Positions 37,071 through 46,658 of a DNA stretch of 64,000 bases are shown here, one piece after another. The number at the start of each line of letters is the position of its first letter. Positions within the stretch are counted from its first letter, which is position 1. The stretch is from DASSUW01 sp963740605 (GTDB lineage Bacteria; Actinomycetota; Thermoleophilia; Solirubrobacterales; Solirubrobacteraceae), in NCBI GenBank assembly GCA_963740605.1, contig CAVUFC010000022.1:496001-560000 (forward strand). Reading direction: 5' to 3'. The notes below the pieces were generated by a model that was not told the DNA's origin, made no database searches, and worked only from the letters and a program-made list of their open reading frames with translations. A program made the translations under genes and the position numbers.

Positions 37071-40010
37071 ATGAGCATCCGTGTCAGCAGCTCGCGTTTG
37101 ATCGGTCGTGCGGCCGAGCTCGCCGCGCTGGGGGCCGCGCTCGCCGACGCCTGCATCGAGCAGCCGTCGGTTGCGTTCGTGGCCGGTGAGTCGGGCGTCG
37201 GCAAGACGCGCCTGCTCGCCGAGCTCGAGCGCATCGCCCGCGAGCGGGACGTGCTGGTGCTCACCGGCGACTGCGTCGACCTCGGCGAGAGCGAGCTGCC
37301 GTACGTGCCGCTCGTGTCCGCCCTCCGCCCGCTCGCCCGCTCTGGCGACGAAGCGCTGACGGACTCGGTGCGCGCCGCCGTCGCGCCGCTTCTGCCCGGG
37401 TCGAGCGCCGACCCGCCACCGCCCGGGATCGACCAGGCGCGACTGTTCGAAGGCCTACTGTCCCTGCTCGACGCCCTCGGCCGTGGACGGCCCGTGCTGC
37501 TGGTGATCGAGGATCTCCACTGGGCCGACCGATCGACGCGCGCGGCGCTGACCTTCCTCGCCCACAGCCTCACCAACGAGCGCGTCCTCGTCGTCGGCAC
37601 CTACCGACCTGACGAGCTGCACCGCCGCCATCCGCTCCGCTCGCTGCTGGCCGAGCTCGAACGCGACCCGCGCACCCGTCGCGTCGCACTCGAGCCGCTC
37701 ACGCACGGCGAGCTCGCCGATCAGCTCGAGGACATCCTCGGCGAGGCGCCGACCGCCGAGCTGCTGCAGCGCCTGTGGACGCGATCCGGAGGGAACCCGC
37801 TCTTCTCCGAGGAGCTCCTGGCCGCGGGCGTCGACGGCCTCGGCGCAGCCCCGGACACGCTGCGTGATGCGCTGATGCTGCGCGTCGAGCGACTCTCCGA
37901 CCCCGCGCAGGAGATCCTCCGGATCGTCGCGGTCGGCCAGCGCCTCGAGCATCCCGTGCTTGCCGAGGTCAGCGGCCTCGACGAGCGCGCGCTGCGCGAC
38001 ACCCTGCGGGAGGCGGTCGAGAGCCACATCCTGCTCGCCGGCGAGGACGGCTGGCACCGATTCCGGCACGCTCTGCTGCGCGAGGTGGTCGACGACGACC
38101 TGCTGCCGGGCGAGCGGGCGACCTTGCACCTCCGGCTCGCCGAGGCACTGCGGAACCGGCTCAAGGAACGCGAAGGCGCCGTCCTCACCGCCGCGATCGC
38201 CCACCACTACGCCGCCGGCGGCGAGCAGCCCGAGGCGCTCGAGTGGTCGATACACGCCGCCACCGCGGCCGAGCGCGTCTACGCGCACGGCGAGGCGCAG
38301 GCACTGCTCGAACGCGCACTCGAGCTGTGGGACCGCGTGCCCGACGCCGAACAGCGTGCCGGCGCCGACCGTGTGACGCTGCTCGAGCGCGCCGGCAGCG
38401 CCGCCTGGGCCCTCGGGCACACCGGTCGCCAGCTTGCGCTGTTCGAGGCCGCGCTGGCCGAGCTCGGCCCCGAGCCGGATCCGGTGCGCGCCAGCCTGAT
38501 CATGGAGGCGATCGCGCGTGCCCAGTGGGGCCTCAATCGCCCGCGGTCGAGTGTCGAGACGCTCAAGCGCGCGCTCGAGCTCGTCGAGAGCGCCGACGGC
38601 GACGCGGCCGCCGAAGCGCGTGCCCGCGTGCTCGCCGCGCTGGCGCGCCGGTACATGCTCGACGGCAAGTTCACGGACAGCATCGACGTCGCACGCAAGG
38701 CGCTCGACGCCACGATCGCCGTCGGGATGCGCTCGGCCGAGGGGCACGCCCGCAACACGCTCGGCTGCTCGCTGGCGATGGTCGGCGACGTCGATGCCGG
38801 CTCGACCGAGCTGCGCGAGGCGATCCGCATCGCCCGCGAGCGCGACGACGACGTCGACCTCGCCGACGGCTACACGAACTTCGCCGACATGCTTCACATC
38901 ATGGGCCGCTCGCAGGAGGCGCTCGAGCTGGCCCAGGAGGGTCGCGCCGAGTTCGCCGAGCGCCGCCCGATCGCGATCATGTGGCTCGATGCGCTGCTCG
39001 CGGAGATCCTGCTCGACATGGGCGAGCTCGACAAAGCCGAGGCGCGGCTGCCCGACCCGCTGCGGTACACGGGCGGCCACGTGCGCGTCAACCTCGGCCT
39101 GCGGCGTGCCCAGCTGATGCTGTGCCGAGGCCAGCACGACGCCGCGCGCGACCTTCTGCGCGAGCTCGACGAGATGATCGCCGACTCGAGCGAGCCCCAG
39201 CTCATCGGGCCGCTCGCCGTGATGCTGGCCGAGCAGCAGCGCCGCGAGGGCGACCTCGCCGCCGCCCGGGCGACGATCGAGCGCGGCCTCGACCGGATGG
39301 AGTTCTGCACCGACGACGCGGCGCGGGTTGCCGCGGTCGCCGCCGCCGGTGTGACCGTCGAGGCCGACGCGGCCCAGCGCGCTCGCGACCTCGGCGAGGC
39401 CGACGCGGAGACGTCAGCGCTACGCTTCCTCGATGACCTGCTGTCGCGCGTCGCGGCGGCCGCCACCCGCACGCGCCCGGTCGAGTGCGGTCTGCTGCTG
39501 ATGGCGCGCGCCGAGGCCGGTCGCGGCGGCGGTCGCCCGGATGCCAAGTCGTACGAGCGCGCCGCCGTCGCCTGGGAGAACCTCGAGCGCGCCGAGATCG
39601 CCGCGCGCATGCGCTGGCGCGCCGCCGAGGCGCACATCGCCGCGGGCGACCGCGAAGCCGCCGCCGCGCCGCTGAACGTCGCTCACGAGGAAGCGGTGCG
39701 GATGGGCGCCGGCTGGCTGCGTAGCGAGATCGAGGGCCTGGCCGCCCGCGCCCGCGTCGCGCTCGACGCCGGCGTCGCCCCTCCCGACGAGCCGGCGGCC
39801 GACGAGGACGAGGACGGCTTCGGCCTCACCTCGCGTGAGCGGCAGGTGCTCGCGCTGGTCGCCGAAGGCGCGACGAACCGCGAGATCGGCGCGCAGCTGT
39901 TCATGGCCGAGAAGACCGCGAGCGTGCACGTCTCGCGGATCCTCTCCAAGCTGAACGTGCGCTCACGTACCGAAGCGGCGGCCGTAGCGCACCGCCACCG
40001 GCTCAACTGA
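37071..40010 (+). CDS. Large AAA-ATPase LuxR-family regulator, copy 2
   Basis: 979 residues, same architecture as the regulator at 31797: Walker A GESGVGKT (39-46), Walker B VLLVIEDLHWADRS, the shared YRPDELHRRHPLRSLLAELERD, a TPR-like helical middle and a LuxR DNA-binding end (LTSRERQVLALVAEGATNRE, then MAEKTASVHVSRILSKLNV). Strong resemblance at both ends indicates a paralogue. The ATG at 37071 starts at the conserved VSSSRLIGRAAEL; the frame runs 10 codons further upstream without a better start. Confidence 0.9.
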   Translation: MSIRVSSSRLIGRAAELAALGAALADACIEQPSVAFVAGESGVGKTRLLAELERIARERDVLVLTGDCVDLGESELPYVPLVSALRPLARSGDEALTDSVRAAVAPLLPGSSADPPPPGIDQARLFEGLLSLLDALGRGRPVLLVIEDLHWADRSTRAALTFLAHSLTNERVLVVGTYRPDELHRRHPLRSLLAELERDPRTRRVALEPLTHGELADQLEDILGEAPTAELLQRLWTRSGGNPLFSEELLAAGVDGLGAAPDTLRDALMLRVERLSDPAQEILRIVAVGQRLEHPVLAEVSGLDERALRDTLREAVESHILLAGEDGWHRFRHALLREVVDDDLLPGERATLHLRLAEALRNRLKEREGAVLTAAIAHHYAAGGEQPEALEWSIHAATAAERVYAHGEAQALLERALELWDRVPDAEQRAGADRVTLLERAGSAAWALGHTGRQLALFEAALAELGPEPDPVRASLIMEAIARAQWGLNRPRSSVETLKRALELVESADGDAAAEARARVLAALARRYMLDGKFTDSIDVARKALDATIAVGMRSAEGHARNTLGCSLAMVGDVDAGSTELREAIRIARERDDDVDLADGYTNFADMLHIMGRSQEALELAQEGRAEFAERRPIAIMWLDALLAEILLDMGELDKAEARLPDPLRYTGGHVRVNLGLRRAQLMLCRGQHDAARDLLRELDEMIADSSEPQLIGPLAVMLAEQQRREGDLAAARATIERGLDRMEFCTDDAARVAAVAAAGVTVEADAAQRARDLGEADAETSALRFLDDLLSRVAAAATRTRPVECGLLLMARAEAGRGGGRPDAKSYERAAVAWENLERAEIAARMRWRAAEAHIAAGDREAAAAPLNVAHEEAVRMGAGWLRSEIEGLAARARVALDAGVAPPDEPAADEDEDGFGLTSRERQVLALVAEGATNREIGAQLFMAEKTASVHVSRILSKLNVRSRTEAAAVAHRHRLN

Positions 40011-40019
40011 GCTTGTCGA

Positions 40020-40220
40020 TCACTCCACCGCGGGCGCGGGATCGGCCGGGGCGGCGCCGTCGCCGTCCTGGCCCGTCTCCTCGATGCGGCTGCGCAGCCG
40101 GTCGCGGATCTCGTCCGGCTCCATGTCGCTGTGGATTCGTGTCTTGCGCGCCACGACGGCGCCGGTCGCGGCGACGCCGGCGGCGCCCGCGAGGCCAAGG
40201 AGTTTCCAACGCGCCTTCAT
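40020..40220 (-). CDS. Small single-span membrane protein
   Basis: 66 residues. A short basic N terminus (MKARWK), one hydrophobic segment (LLGLAGAAGVAATGAVVA), then an acidic, charged tail (MEPDEIRDRLRSRIEETGQ) ending in a Pro/Ala-rich stretch. No family recognised. The ATG at 40220 is preferred because longer forms would run into the divergent gene. It lies 22 bp from that gene's start and is convergent with the LuxR gene. Confidence 0.65.
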   Translation of the reverse strand: MKARWKLLGLAGAAGVAATGAVVARKTRIHSDMEPDEIRDRLRSRIEETGQDGDGAAPADPAPAVE

Positions 40221-40242
40221 CAGTCCGCGTACCTTACGCGCC

Positions 40243-40854
40243 GTGGACGAATCCGTGTTGACTCTCGACGAGGCGGTGGCGATCGCCGCGACCGGCGATG
40301 TCTGGCTGTTCCGCGGGCACTCGGTGGCCGACCGCGCGATCCAGGCCGTCACCAACAGCCCGATCAATCACGTCGGCATGTGTGTGGCGCTGGACGACAT
40401 GCCGCCGCTGATGTGGCACGCCGAGCTCGGGCGCTCGCTCCCGGATGTGTTCACCGGCGAGCACCAGCGTGGCGTGCAGCTGCACATCCTGCGTGACGCC
40501 GTGACGACGTGGGACACCAAGTACGGCCAGCGCGCGTGGATGCGCCAGCTCGACGGCACGATCACCAAGGAGCACGAGGACAAGCTCATGGAGGTGATCG
40601 AGCAGATGGACGGCAAGGCCTTCCCAACGACGATGGGGCTCGCCGGCTCGTGGGCGGTCGGCCGCGTGCGCCGCCGCGACGTCTCAAAGGAGACGATCTA
40701 CTGCGCCGAGCTGGTCGCCGCCACCTACCAGCACATGGGCATCCTGCCCAAGGTCCGGCCGCCGGGGTGGTACGACCCGGGCAAGTTCTGGAGCGGCGAC
40801 CACATCGACATGGCCGAGGGGTTCTCGCTCGGCGAGGAGATTGCGATTCGCTGA
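40243..40854 (+). CDS. Permuted NlpC/P60 (YiiX/YebB-like) cysteine hydrolase
   Basis: 203 residues. The order of catalytic residues is that of circularly permuted papain-like NlpC/P60 proteins: His43 in SPINHVGMCVA comes before Cys154 in IYCAELVAATYQ. The opening GDVWLFRGHSVADRAIQ is typical. Members act on amide or ester bonds of lipids or peptidoglycan-related compounds; the substrate here is unknown. No signal peptide. The GTG at 40243 gives a normal N terminus. Confidence 0.75.
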   Translation: MDESVLTLDEAVAIAATGDVWLFRGHSVADRAIQAVTNSPINHVGMCVALDDMPPLMWHAELGRSLPDVFTGEHQRGVQLHILRDAVTTWDTKYGQRAWMRQLDGTITKEHEDKLMEVIEQMDGKAFPTTMGLAGSWAVGRVRRRDVSKETIYCAELVAATYQHMGILPKVRPPGWYDPGKFWSGDHIDMAEGFSLGEEIAIR

Positions 40855-40896
40855 ACTCTCGCTGTACCTCGCTGCGTAGCCCTTACCGTGAGAGGG

Positions 40897-41562
40897 ATGG
40901 CGATCGTCGCGGCCGAGGGAGTGGTCAAGACGTATGGAGAGGGCCGGGCCGCTCGACGGATCCTCGACGGGGCCGACCTTAGCGTCGAGGCCGGCGAGAT
41001 CGTGGCGATCCTCGGACGGTCGGGGTCCGGCAAGTCGACGCTGCTGCACCTGATCGGCGGCCTCGACCGCGCCGACGCGGGCACGATCACGGTCGCCGGT
41101 GAGGCGGTCACCGGCGCGACCGAGAAGGAGCTGAGCGCGCTCCGGCGGCGGCGGGTCGGCTTCATCTTCCAGTTCTTCCACCTGCTGCCCGAGCTCACCG
41201 GCGAGGCGAACGTGCTGCTCGCCGGGCGCGTACGTGGCGCGCGGCCGGACGCCGCCGAGCGCGGCCGCGAGCTCGTCGACCGGCTCGGGCTGCGCGAGGT
41301 GGCCGGCTCGCTGCCGAGCCGCCTGTCGGGCGGCGAGCAGCAGCGCTTCGCGATCGCCCGCGCGCTGGTCAACGACCCAGCCGTGCTGCTTGCGGACGAG
41401 CCGACCGGCAATCTCGACGTGCAGGCGGGTGCCGAGGTGTTGCGGCTGCTGCGCGCGGGCGCCGAGGACGGCCGCGCGGTCGTCCTCGTCACGCACGAGG
41501 CGGCGGCCGCGGCGATCGCCGACCGCGTGCTGACCCTGCGCGACGGGAAGCTCGTCGGGTGA
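40897..41562 (+). CDS. ABC transporter ATP-binding protein (LolD/MacB-type)
   Basis: 221 residues. Walker A GRSGSGKS, Q-loop FIFQFFHLLPELT, signature LSGGEQQRFAIARAL, Walker B AVLLADEPTGNLD and the switch His in VTHEA are present; the pattern is that of ATPases partnering FtsX-like permeases. The ATG at 40897 is preferred; a GTG 9 bp upstream is possible. The stop overlaps the permease GTG (GTGA at 41559-41562). Confidence 0.9.
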   Translation: MAIVAAEGVVKTYGEGRAARRILDGADLSVEAGEIVAILGRSGSGKSTLLHLIGGLDRADAGTITVAGEAVTGATEKELSALRRRRVGFIFQFFHLLPELTGEANVLLAGRVRGARPDAAERGRELVDRLGLREVAGSLPSRLSGGEQQRFAIARALVNDPAVLLADEPTGNLDVQAGAEVLRLLRAGAEDGRAVVLVTHEAAAAAIADRVLTLRDGKLVG

Positions 41563-43781
41563 TCGCGCTCGCGGTTGCCGGCCTGCGCGCCCGTCGCTCC
41601 CGCACGCTGCTGGCCGCTGCCGGGGTGCTGGCGGCGTCGCTGGTCGTCGGGACCAGCGCGACGGTCGGCTACGGGCTGGCGACCGGGTTCGACCGCGCGG
41701 CGACGCAGGCCGACCTGCCGGACGTCATCGCGCGCTTCGACGAGGAGCCCCTCGACACGCTCGACAAGCGCGTGCGGGCGCTGCCGAACCTCGCCGTACG
41801 CTCCTACCGCTGGGAGCGCAACAACATCCCGCTCGCGGCTGACGGCCACTTCACGCGGCGCGGCGCGCTCCAGTTCGTACTCGGGGGTCGGCGCGGCTAC
41901 GAGATCCTCCAGGGACGCGACCTCGCCGGGCCGGATGACGCCGTCGCCGAGCAGGGACTTGCGCGCGCGTGGGACCTCCATGTCGGAGACAGGCTGTTCG
42001 TCGGGAGGCGCACCCGGCGGTTGGTGGGGATCGCGTCGTCGCCGGACAACGTCGCGTTCCCGCTCGCCGGCGCCGCGCGCGTCTACGCGCTCGACGATGA
42101 TCGCGACGCGCGCCCGAACGTCGCGCTGCTGTGGCTGAACGACCGATCGAAGGCCGACGTGACGCTCACCCAGGCCCGGTCGGTCTCGTTCGGCCTCGGC
42201 CGGCTGGAGTTCGTCACGCGCGACGGCGTGCGCGTACTGCTCTCGCAGGCGGCGGGGATCGTGATCTCGCTGCTCGTCGCGTTCTCGCTGGTCGCCCTTC
42301 TCGCCGCGGGGATGATGCTGGCGGCGGGCGCGGCCGCCGATGTGCAACGACGTCTCGGCGCGTTCGGCGTGCAGCGTGCGCTCGGGTTCTCGCCGGGGCG
42401 GATCGCCGCACTGCAGGCCGTCGAGGCGACGCTCGTGGCGGTGCCGGCGGCGGCACTCGGTATCGCCATCGGGACGGTCGCCGTGGCCGGCCCGGCGGCT
42501 TCCCTGCTCGCGGCGCTGAACGAGCGCCCGCCCGGGTGGGCGCTCGCCGGCCCGTTGCTGGCCGCGCTGGTCGTCGTCGTCACGATCGTGGTCGCGGCCG
42601 CGACGTGGCCGGCGTGGCGGGCGGCACGGCGGCCGCCGGCGGAGATCCTCCGCGGCGGCGACCTGGCCGACGCGCCGACCCGCGCGAGCGGCGGCGGTCT
42701 CGCGGCGCTCGGCGCGCGGTTTGCCACGGCCGCGCGTGGACGCTGGGCCGCAGCAGTCCTGACGATCGGCGTATGCGCGAGCGTGGTGACGCTGATGCTC
42801 GCGCTCGCGTCGCTGCTCGAGCGCCTGCGCGACGACCCGGGCACGGTCGGCAAGCGCTATCAGCTGACTGCCCGGATCGAGCCGTCAGAGCTGGGCGCGG
42901 TCCGCGCGATCCCGGGCGTGGCCGACGCGGGCCTGCGCTACGTCGTCGACGCGACCGACTCGTTCCGGCTCGACCGGCCGTTCCGGCTGGTCGGCTACCC
43001 GGGCGACCACACGCGCTTCGAGTCGCCGCCGCTGGCGTCCGGGCGGCGCGTGCGCAGCCCGGACGAGGTGGAGGTCGGGCTCGGGCTCGCCGACGCGCTC
43101 GGGCTGCGGCCGGGATCGCCGCTCGCCGTGCAGCTGCCGGGCGGGACCGAGGCCCGCTTCCGCGTCGCGGGCGTGGTGCGCGCGCTGGAGAACAACGGGC
43201 GCATTGCCTGGGTGCAACCGGACGCCCTGACGCGCGACGACCCCGATCTCCAGCCGTCCACGGTGGTCCGCCTCGCGGGCGGGGCCGACCGGGAGGCCGT
43301 GACGCGCGGCATTCAGGACCTCGGCGGCGCGTTCTCCACGGTCGGCGGCGCGACTACCCGCAACGCGCAGTTCCTCGGCCTGCTCGCCGCGGTGCTGCGC
43401 GGCGTCGGGCTGACCGTCGGCCTCGTGTGCCTGTACGCGCTCGTGCAGGCGCTGGCGGTGACCGCGCGCGAGCGGCGCAGCGCGGTCGCGCTGCTGCGGG
43501 CGTGCGGCGGCGACGGCGAGACCGTCGCGCTCGTGCTCCTCGGCGCCGCCGCGGCGGTTGCGCTGCCGGCGGCGCTCGCCGGCGTGGCGCTGGAGGTCGT
43601 CGTGCTCGGGCCGCTGGTCGCGCGGCTCGCCGCGGGGTTCGCCACGCTGCCGATCGCGCCCGGCGCCGGCCAGGTGATCCTTGTCGTGGCGGGGCTGGTC
43701 GCGCTCGCCGCGCTCGCCACCGCCCTGGTCGCGCGCCGCGTGCTGCGCGAGCCCGTCGTCGCGGGATTGCGCGAGGAATGA
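41559..43781 (+). CDS. FtsX-like ABC transporter permease
   Basis: 740 residues with two FtsX-like repeats: a membrane helix at the N terminus (RTLLAAAGVLAASLVVGTSA), an extracytoplasmic domain to about 220, helices at about 228-355, a second extracytoplasmic region (about 430-600), and final helices from about 605. Such transporters usually move lipids, lipoproteins or peptides or perform mechanical work rather than bulk import. Coupled by overlap to its ATPase and to the lipoprotein phosphoesterase that follows. Confidence 0.85.
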   Translation: MIALAVAGLRARRSRTLLAAAGVLAASLVVGTSATVGYGLATGFDRAATQADLPDVIARFDEEPLDTLDKRVRALPNLAVRSYRWERNNIPLAADGHFTRRGALQFVLGGRRGYEILQGRDLAGPDDAVAEQGLARAWDLHVGDRLFVGRRTRRLVGIASSPDNVAFPLAGAARVYALDDDRDARPNVALLWLNDRSKADVTLTQARSVSFGLGRLEFVTRDGVRVLLSQAAGIVISLLVAFSLVALLAAGMMLAAGAAADVQRRLGAFGVQRALGFSPGRIAALQAVEATLVAVPAAALGIAIGTVAVAGPAASLLAALNERPPGWALAGPLLAALVVVVTIVVAAATWPAWRAARRPPAEILRGGDLADAPTRASGGGLAALGARFATAARGRWAAAVLTIGVCASVVTLMLALASLLERLRDDPGTVGKRYQLTARIEPSELGAVRAIPGVADAGLRYVVDATDSFRLDRPFRLVGYPGDHTRFESPPLASGRRVRSPDEVEVGLGLADALGLRPGSPLAVQLPGGTEARFRVAGVVRALENNGRIAWVQPDALTRDDPDLQPSTVVRLAGGADREAVTRGIQDLGGAFSTVGGATTRNAQFLGLLAAVLRGVGLTVGLVCLYALVQALAVTARERRSAVALLRACGGDGETVALVLLGAAAAVALPAALAGVALEVVVLGPLVARLAAGFATLPIAPGAGQVILVVAGLVALAALATALVARRVLREPVVAGLREE

Positions 43782-45178
43782 AGCGCGGCGCGCTGATCCT
43801 CGTCGCGGTCGCCCTCGCGGGCTGCGGGTCGCCGGCCGCCTCGTCCCCGGCGACCTCGACGCTCCAGGCGACGTGGGTCGACACCGACGGCGACGGCTTC
43901 CTCGAGCGCGGACCGGGCGAGCCGCTGATCGCCCGCGGCGGCGACGCGGATCCCGGCCGTACGCTGGCGACGTTCGGCCAGCTCACGGACACTCACGTGC
44001 GCGACGAGGAATCGCCCGCGCGAGCGCCGTTCCTCGACCGGCTCGGCGCGCCAGTCGACTCGACGTTCCGACCGCAGGAGGCGTTCTCGACGCAGGTGCT
44101 CGACGCCGCGGTGCGCGCGCTCGACCGCCAGCATCCGCAGGCGGTCGTCGTCACCGGCGACATCGTCGACTCCGCGCAGGAGAACGAGCTCGACATGGCG
44201 CTCGCGACGCTGCGCGGTGACGAGGTGAACCCCGACAGCGGCGCGCCCGGCTACGACGGCGTCCAGGACGCCTCGAACCCGGATCCGTTCTACTTCCGCC
44301 CCGACAACGACGCCCCTCGGCACCCCGGCGTGCTCGATGCGGCGCAGCGCCGGTTCCGCGCCACCGGGCTCGACGCGCCCTGGTATCCGGCGATCGGCAA
44401 CCACGACGTGCTCGTGCAGGGCGAGGTGCCCGCGACGCCAGCGATCGAGGCGGTGGCGACCGGCAACCGGATGGTCGTGGGCATCGACCCGCGGTTCCTG
44501 CCGCCGATCCTCAGCGAGAGCGAGGCGCCGTCGATCGTCAATTCGCTGATCAGCCAGGGCGATGCGTTCGGGCGTACCGAGACGGTGCCGGCCGACCCCG
44601 CGCGGCGGCACCTGCGGCCGACCGAGATGGTCGACCGGCTGGCGTCCGCGGCCGGCGTGCACCCGGCCGGCTCCCGGCTCGACTACGCGTTCGACATCGG
44701 GCCGTCGGTGCGCGGGATCGTGCTCGACACGGTCGATCGCGCGGGCGGCTCGCGCGGGCTGATCACGCCCGCGCAGCTCGCCTGGCTGCGCGGCGAGCTG
44801 AGCCGCGCCGGGGACCGCTGGATCGTCGTGTTCGCGCACAACGCGCTCCCCGAGACGGCGTTGCGCCTGCTCGACGCGACACCGCGCGTCGCCGCGGTCG
44901 TGCGCGGCAACAGCCACCGCAATGCGATCGAGCCGCGCGACAGCTACTGGCTGATCTCCACGTCGTCGCTCGCCGACTTCCCGCAGCAGGCGCGGATGTT
45001 CCGGCTGCGCGAGGCGCCGGGCGGCGCCGTACTGGAGACGTGGATGGTCGATCAGGACGGCCGTGGGCTGGCGGGCGTGTCGCGAGAACTGGCCTACCTG
45101 GACGCCCAGGGAGGCCGGCCGCAGGGGTTCGCGGGTCGGCCAACCGACCGCAACGCCCGGCTGTTCGTGCAACCGTAG
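43778..45178 (+). CDS. Lipoprotein metallophosphoesterase
   Basis: 466 residues. The lipobox LAGC with Cys near residue 16 marks an exported, lipid-anchored protein. Calcineurin-type motifs: FGQLTDTHV, VVVTGDIVDS, IGNHDVL and VVFAHNA; the last metal motif is GNSHRN where GHSHxN is usual. The ATG overlaps the permease stop (ATGA). Encoded with an FtsX transporter, it may act on a surface phosphate ester connected with the transported molecule; the substrate is unknown. Confidence 0.82.
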   Translation: MKRGALILVAVALAGCGSPAASSPATSTLQATWVDTDGDGFLERGPGEPLIARGGDADPGRTLATFGQLTDTHVRDEESPARAPFLDRLGAPVDSTFRPQEAFSTQVLDAAVRALDRQHPQAVVVTGDIVDSAQENELDMALATLRGDEVNPDSGAPGYDGVQDASNPDPFYFRPDNDAPRHPGVLDAAQRRFRATGLDAPWYPAIGNHDVLVQGEVPATPAIEAVATGNRMVVGIDPRFLPPILSESEAPSIVNSLISQGDAFGRTETVPADPARRHLRPTEMVDRLASAAGVHPAGSRLDYAFDIGPSVRGIVLDTVDRAGGSRGLITPAQLAWLRGELSRAGDRWIVVFAHNALPETALRLLDATPRVAAVVRGNSHRNAIEPRDSYWLISTSSLADFPQQARMFRLREAPGGAVLETWMVDQDGRGLAGVSRELAYLDAQGGRPQGFAGRPTDRNARLFVQP

Positions 45179-45186
45179 GCGCGTCT

Positions 45187-45537
45187 ATGGCTCCTCACAC
45201 GCGCCTCGGCGCCTGCTTCCTCTTCGCCGGCACGATGCACTTCCTCAAGCCGCGCCCGTACGTGGCGATCGTTCCCGAAGCCCTGCCGCGCAAGCGCGAG
45301 CTCGTGTTCGCCAGCGGCGTCGCCGAGCTCGCCGGCGGCGCCGGCCTGCTGGTACCGAGAACGCGCCGCCTCGCGGGCTGGTGGCTGATCGCCACGCTGC
45401 TCGCGATCTTCCCGGCCAACGTCAACATGGCGGTCAACGCCGAGCGCTTCCGCGTTGTGCCCGAGCCGCTGCTGTGGCTGCGGTTGCCGCTGCAGGGCGC
45501 GCTGCTCGCCTGGGTGTGGCGCGCCGCGCTGCGATGA
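45187..45537 (+). CDS. DoxX-like small membrane protein
   Basis: 116 residues with about four hydrophobic segments. The opening GACFLFAGTMHFLKPRPYVAIVPEALP and the later FASGVAELAGGAGLL are characteristic of DoxX-type proteins. Function is undefined; relatives are linked with redox or sulfur metabolism. It starts 8 bp after the phosphoesterase stop and its stop overlaps the next ATG. Confidence 0.8.
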   Translation: MAPHTRLGACFLFAGTMHFLKPRPYVAIVPEALPRKRELVFASGVAELAGGAGLLVPRTRRLAGWWLIATLLAIFPANVNMAVNAERFRVVPEPLLWLRLPLQGALLAWVWRAALR

Positions 45538-46658
45538 GCCACGCGGCTGCCCTTCTCGATTGGCTCGCATGCGCATACGGCGGGCGCGAGCAGCGGGCGG
45601 CACGCGCCGCGCGTGCCGCGGGCGGCGGCCTGCTGGAGACCGTCGCGTGGCTGGGGACCGCCGGCCACGTGCTCGACTTCGACGACACCTACCTGCCGGG
45701 CATCGCGCACCTCAGCGCGCCGACCGCGCCGGCGGCGATCGCGGTCGCCGCAGATCTGGACCTCACCGTCGGCGACGCCCTCGATGCCCACTCGGCCGGG
45801 TTCGAGACCATGGGCGCGCTGTCCCGCGCGCACCCGCTGTACGAGGGCGGCTGGCACCCAACGGCGGTCTGCGGCGCCGCGGGCGCGGCGCGCGCGGCGT
45901 CGGTTTTGCTCGGGCTCGACGAGGAGCGGGCGGGCGCGGCGGGGCGGCTCGCGCTGCTGCAGGCGGGCGGCCTGCGCGCCGCGTTCGGGTCGGACGGCAA
46001 GTCGCTGCAGGTCGGCATGGCGGCGGCGTCCGGCGTGCAGGCCGCGCGTATCGCCGCCGGCGGCGTGTCGGTCACCGCCGATGTGCTCGGCGCGCCCGAC
46101 GGCTTCGCGGCCGCGTTCGGCAACCCGCGCTCCCTCTCGGGCCCCGCCAACCGTCTCGCGGTCGACGAGAACTGGATCAAGCCGTGGCCGTGCTGTCTGA
46201 TGAGCCACAGCGCCATCGAGGCGGCCACGCGCGCCGACCTCTCCGGCCGCGGGCCGATCGCGGTCACCGTGCACCCGGTCGCCCGCCGCGCGGCGGCGTA
46301 CGACGAGGTCGCCGACGGGCTGCAGGCGAAGTTCTCGATCCCCTACCTCGTCGCCTACGTCGCGCTGCACGGTGAGCCGGAGCCGAGCAGCTTCGACGCC
46401 GTCGACGCCGACGTGCAAGACCTTTCGCGCCGCCGCGTCACCGTCACGACCGACGACGCGCTCGGCGAGCCGGAGGCCGTCCTGGCGGTCGCCGGCGAGG
46501 AGGTCGCCCGCGTCGAGGCCTCGCGCGGGTCCCCGCAGCGACCCATGAGCCCCGACCAACTCGCCGCGAAGTGCCGCATGCTCGCGGGCGACCGCCTCGA
46601 CGGCTTGCTCGACGACCGCGAAGCGCCCGCTCAGACGTTGCTCGACGCGCTCGCCTGA
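45534..46658 (+). CDS. MmgE/PrpD-family protein, short form
   Basis: 374 residues, about 80 fewer than typical 2-methylcitrate dehydratase-like members. Family blocks: HVLDFDDTY, HPLYEGGWHPTAVCG, FGSDGKSLQVGMAA and KPWPCCLMSHSAIEA. The missing length is spread over the N-terminal helical domain. Family members are dehydratases or decarboxylases (PrpD, cis-aconitate decarboxylase), but the substrate here cannot be assigned. The ATG overlaps the DoxX stop (ATGA). The 3' end overlaps the convergent phosphatase by 28 bp. Confidence 0.82.
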   Translation: MSHAAALLDWLACAYGGREQRAARAARAAGGGLLETVAWLGTAGHVLDFDDTYLPGIAHLSAPTAPAAIAVAADLDLTVGDALDAHSAGFETMGALSRAHPLYEGGWHPTAVCGAAGAARAASVLLGLDEERAGAAGRLALLQAGGLRAAFGSDGKSLQVGMAAASGVQAARIAAGGVSVTADVLGAPDGFAAAFGNPRSLSGPANRLAVDENWIKPWPCCLMSHSAIEAATRADLSGRGPIAVTVHPVARRAAAYDEVADGLQAKFSIPYLVAYVALHGEPEPSSFDAVDADVQDLSRRRVTVTTDDALGEPEAVLAVAGEEVARVEASRGSPQRPMSPDQLAAKCRMLAGDRLDGLLDDREAPAQTLLDALA

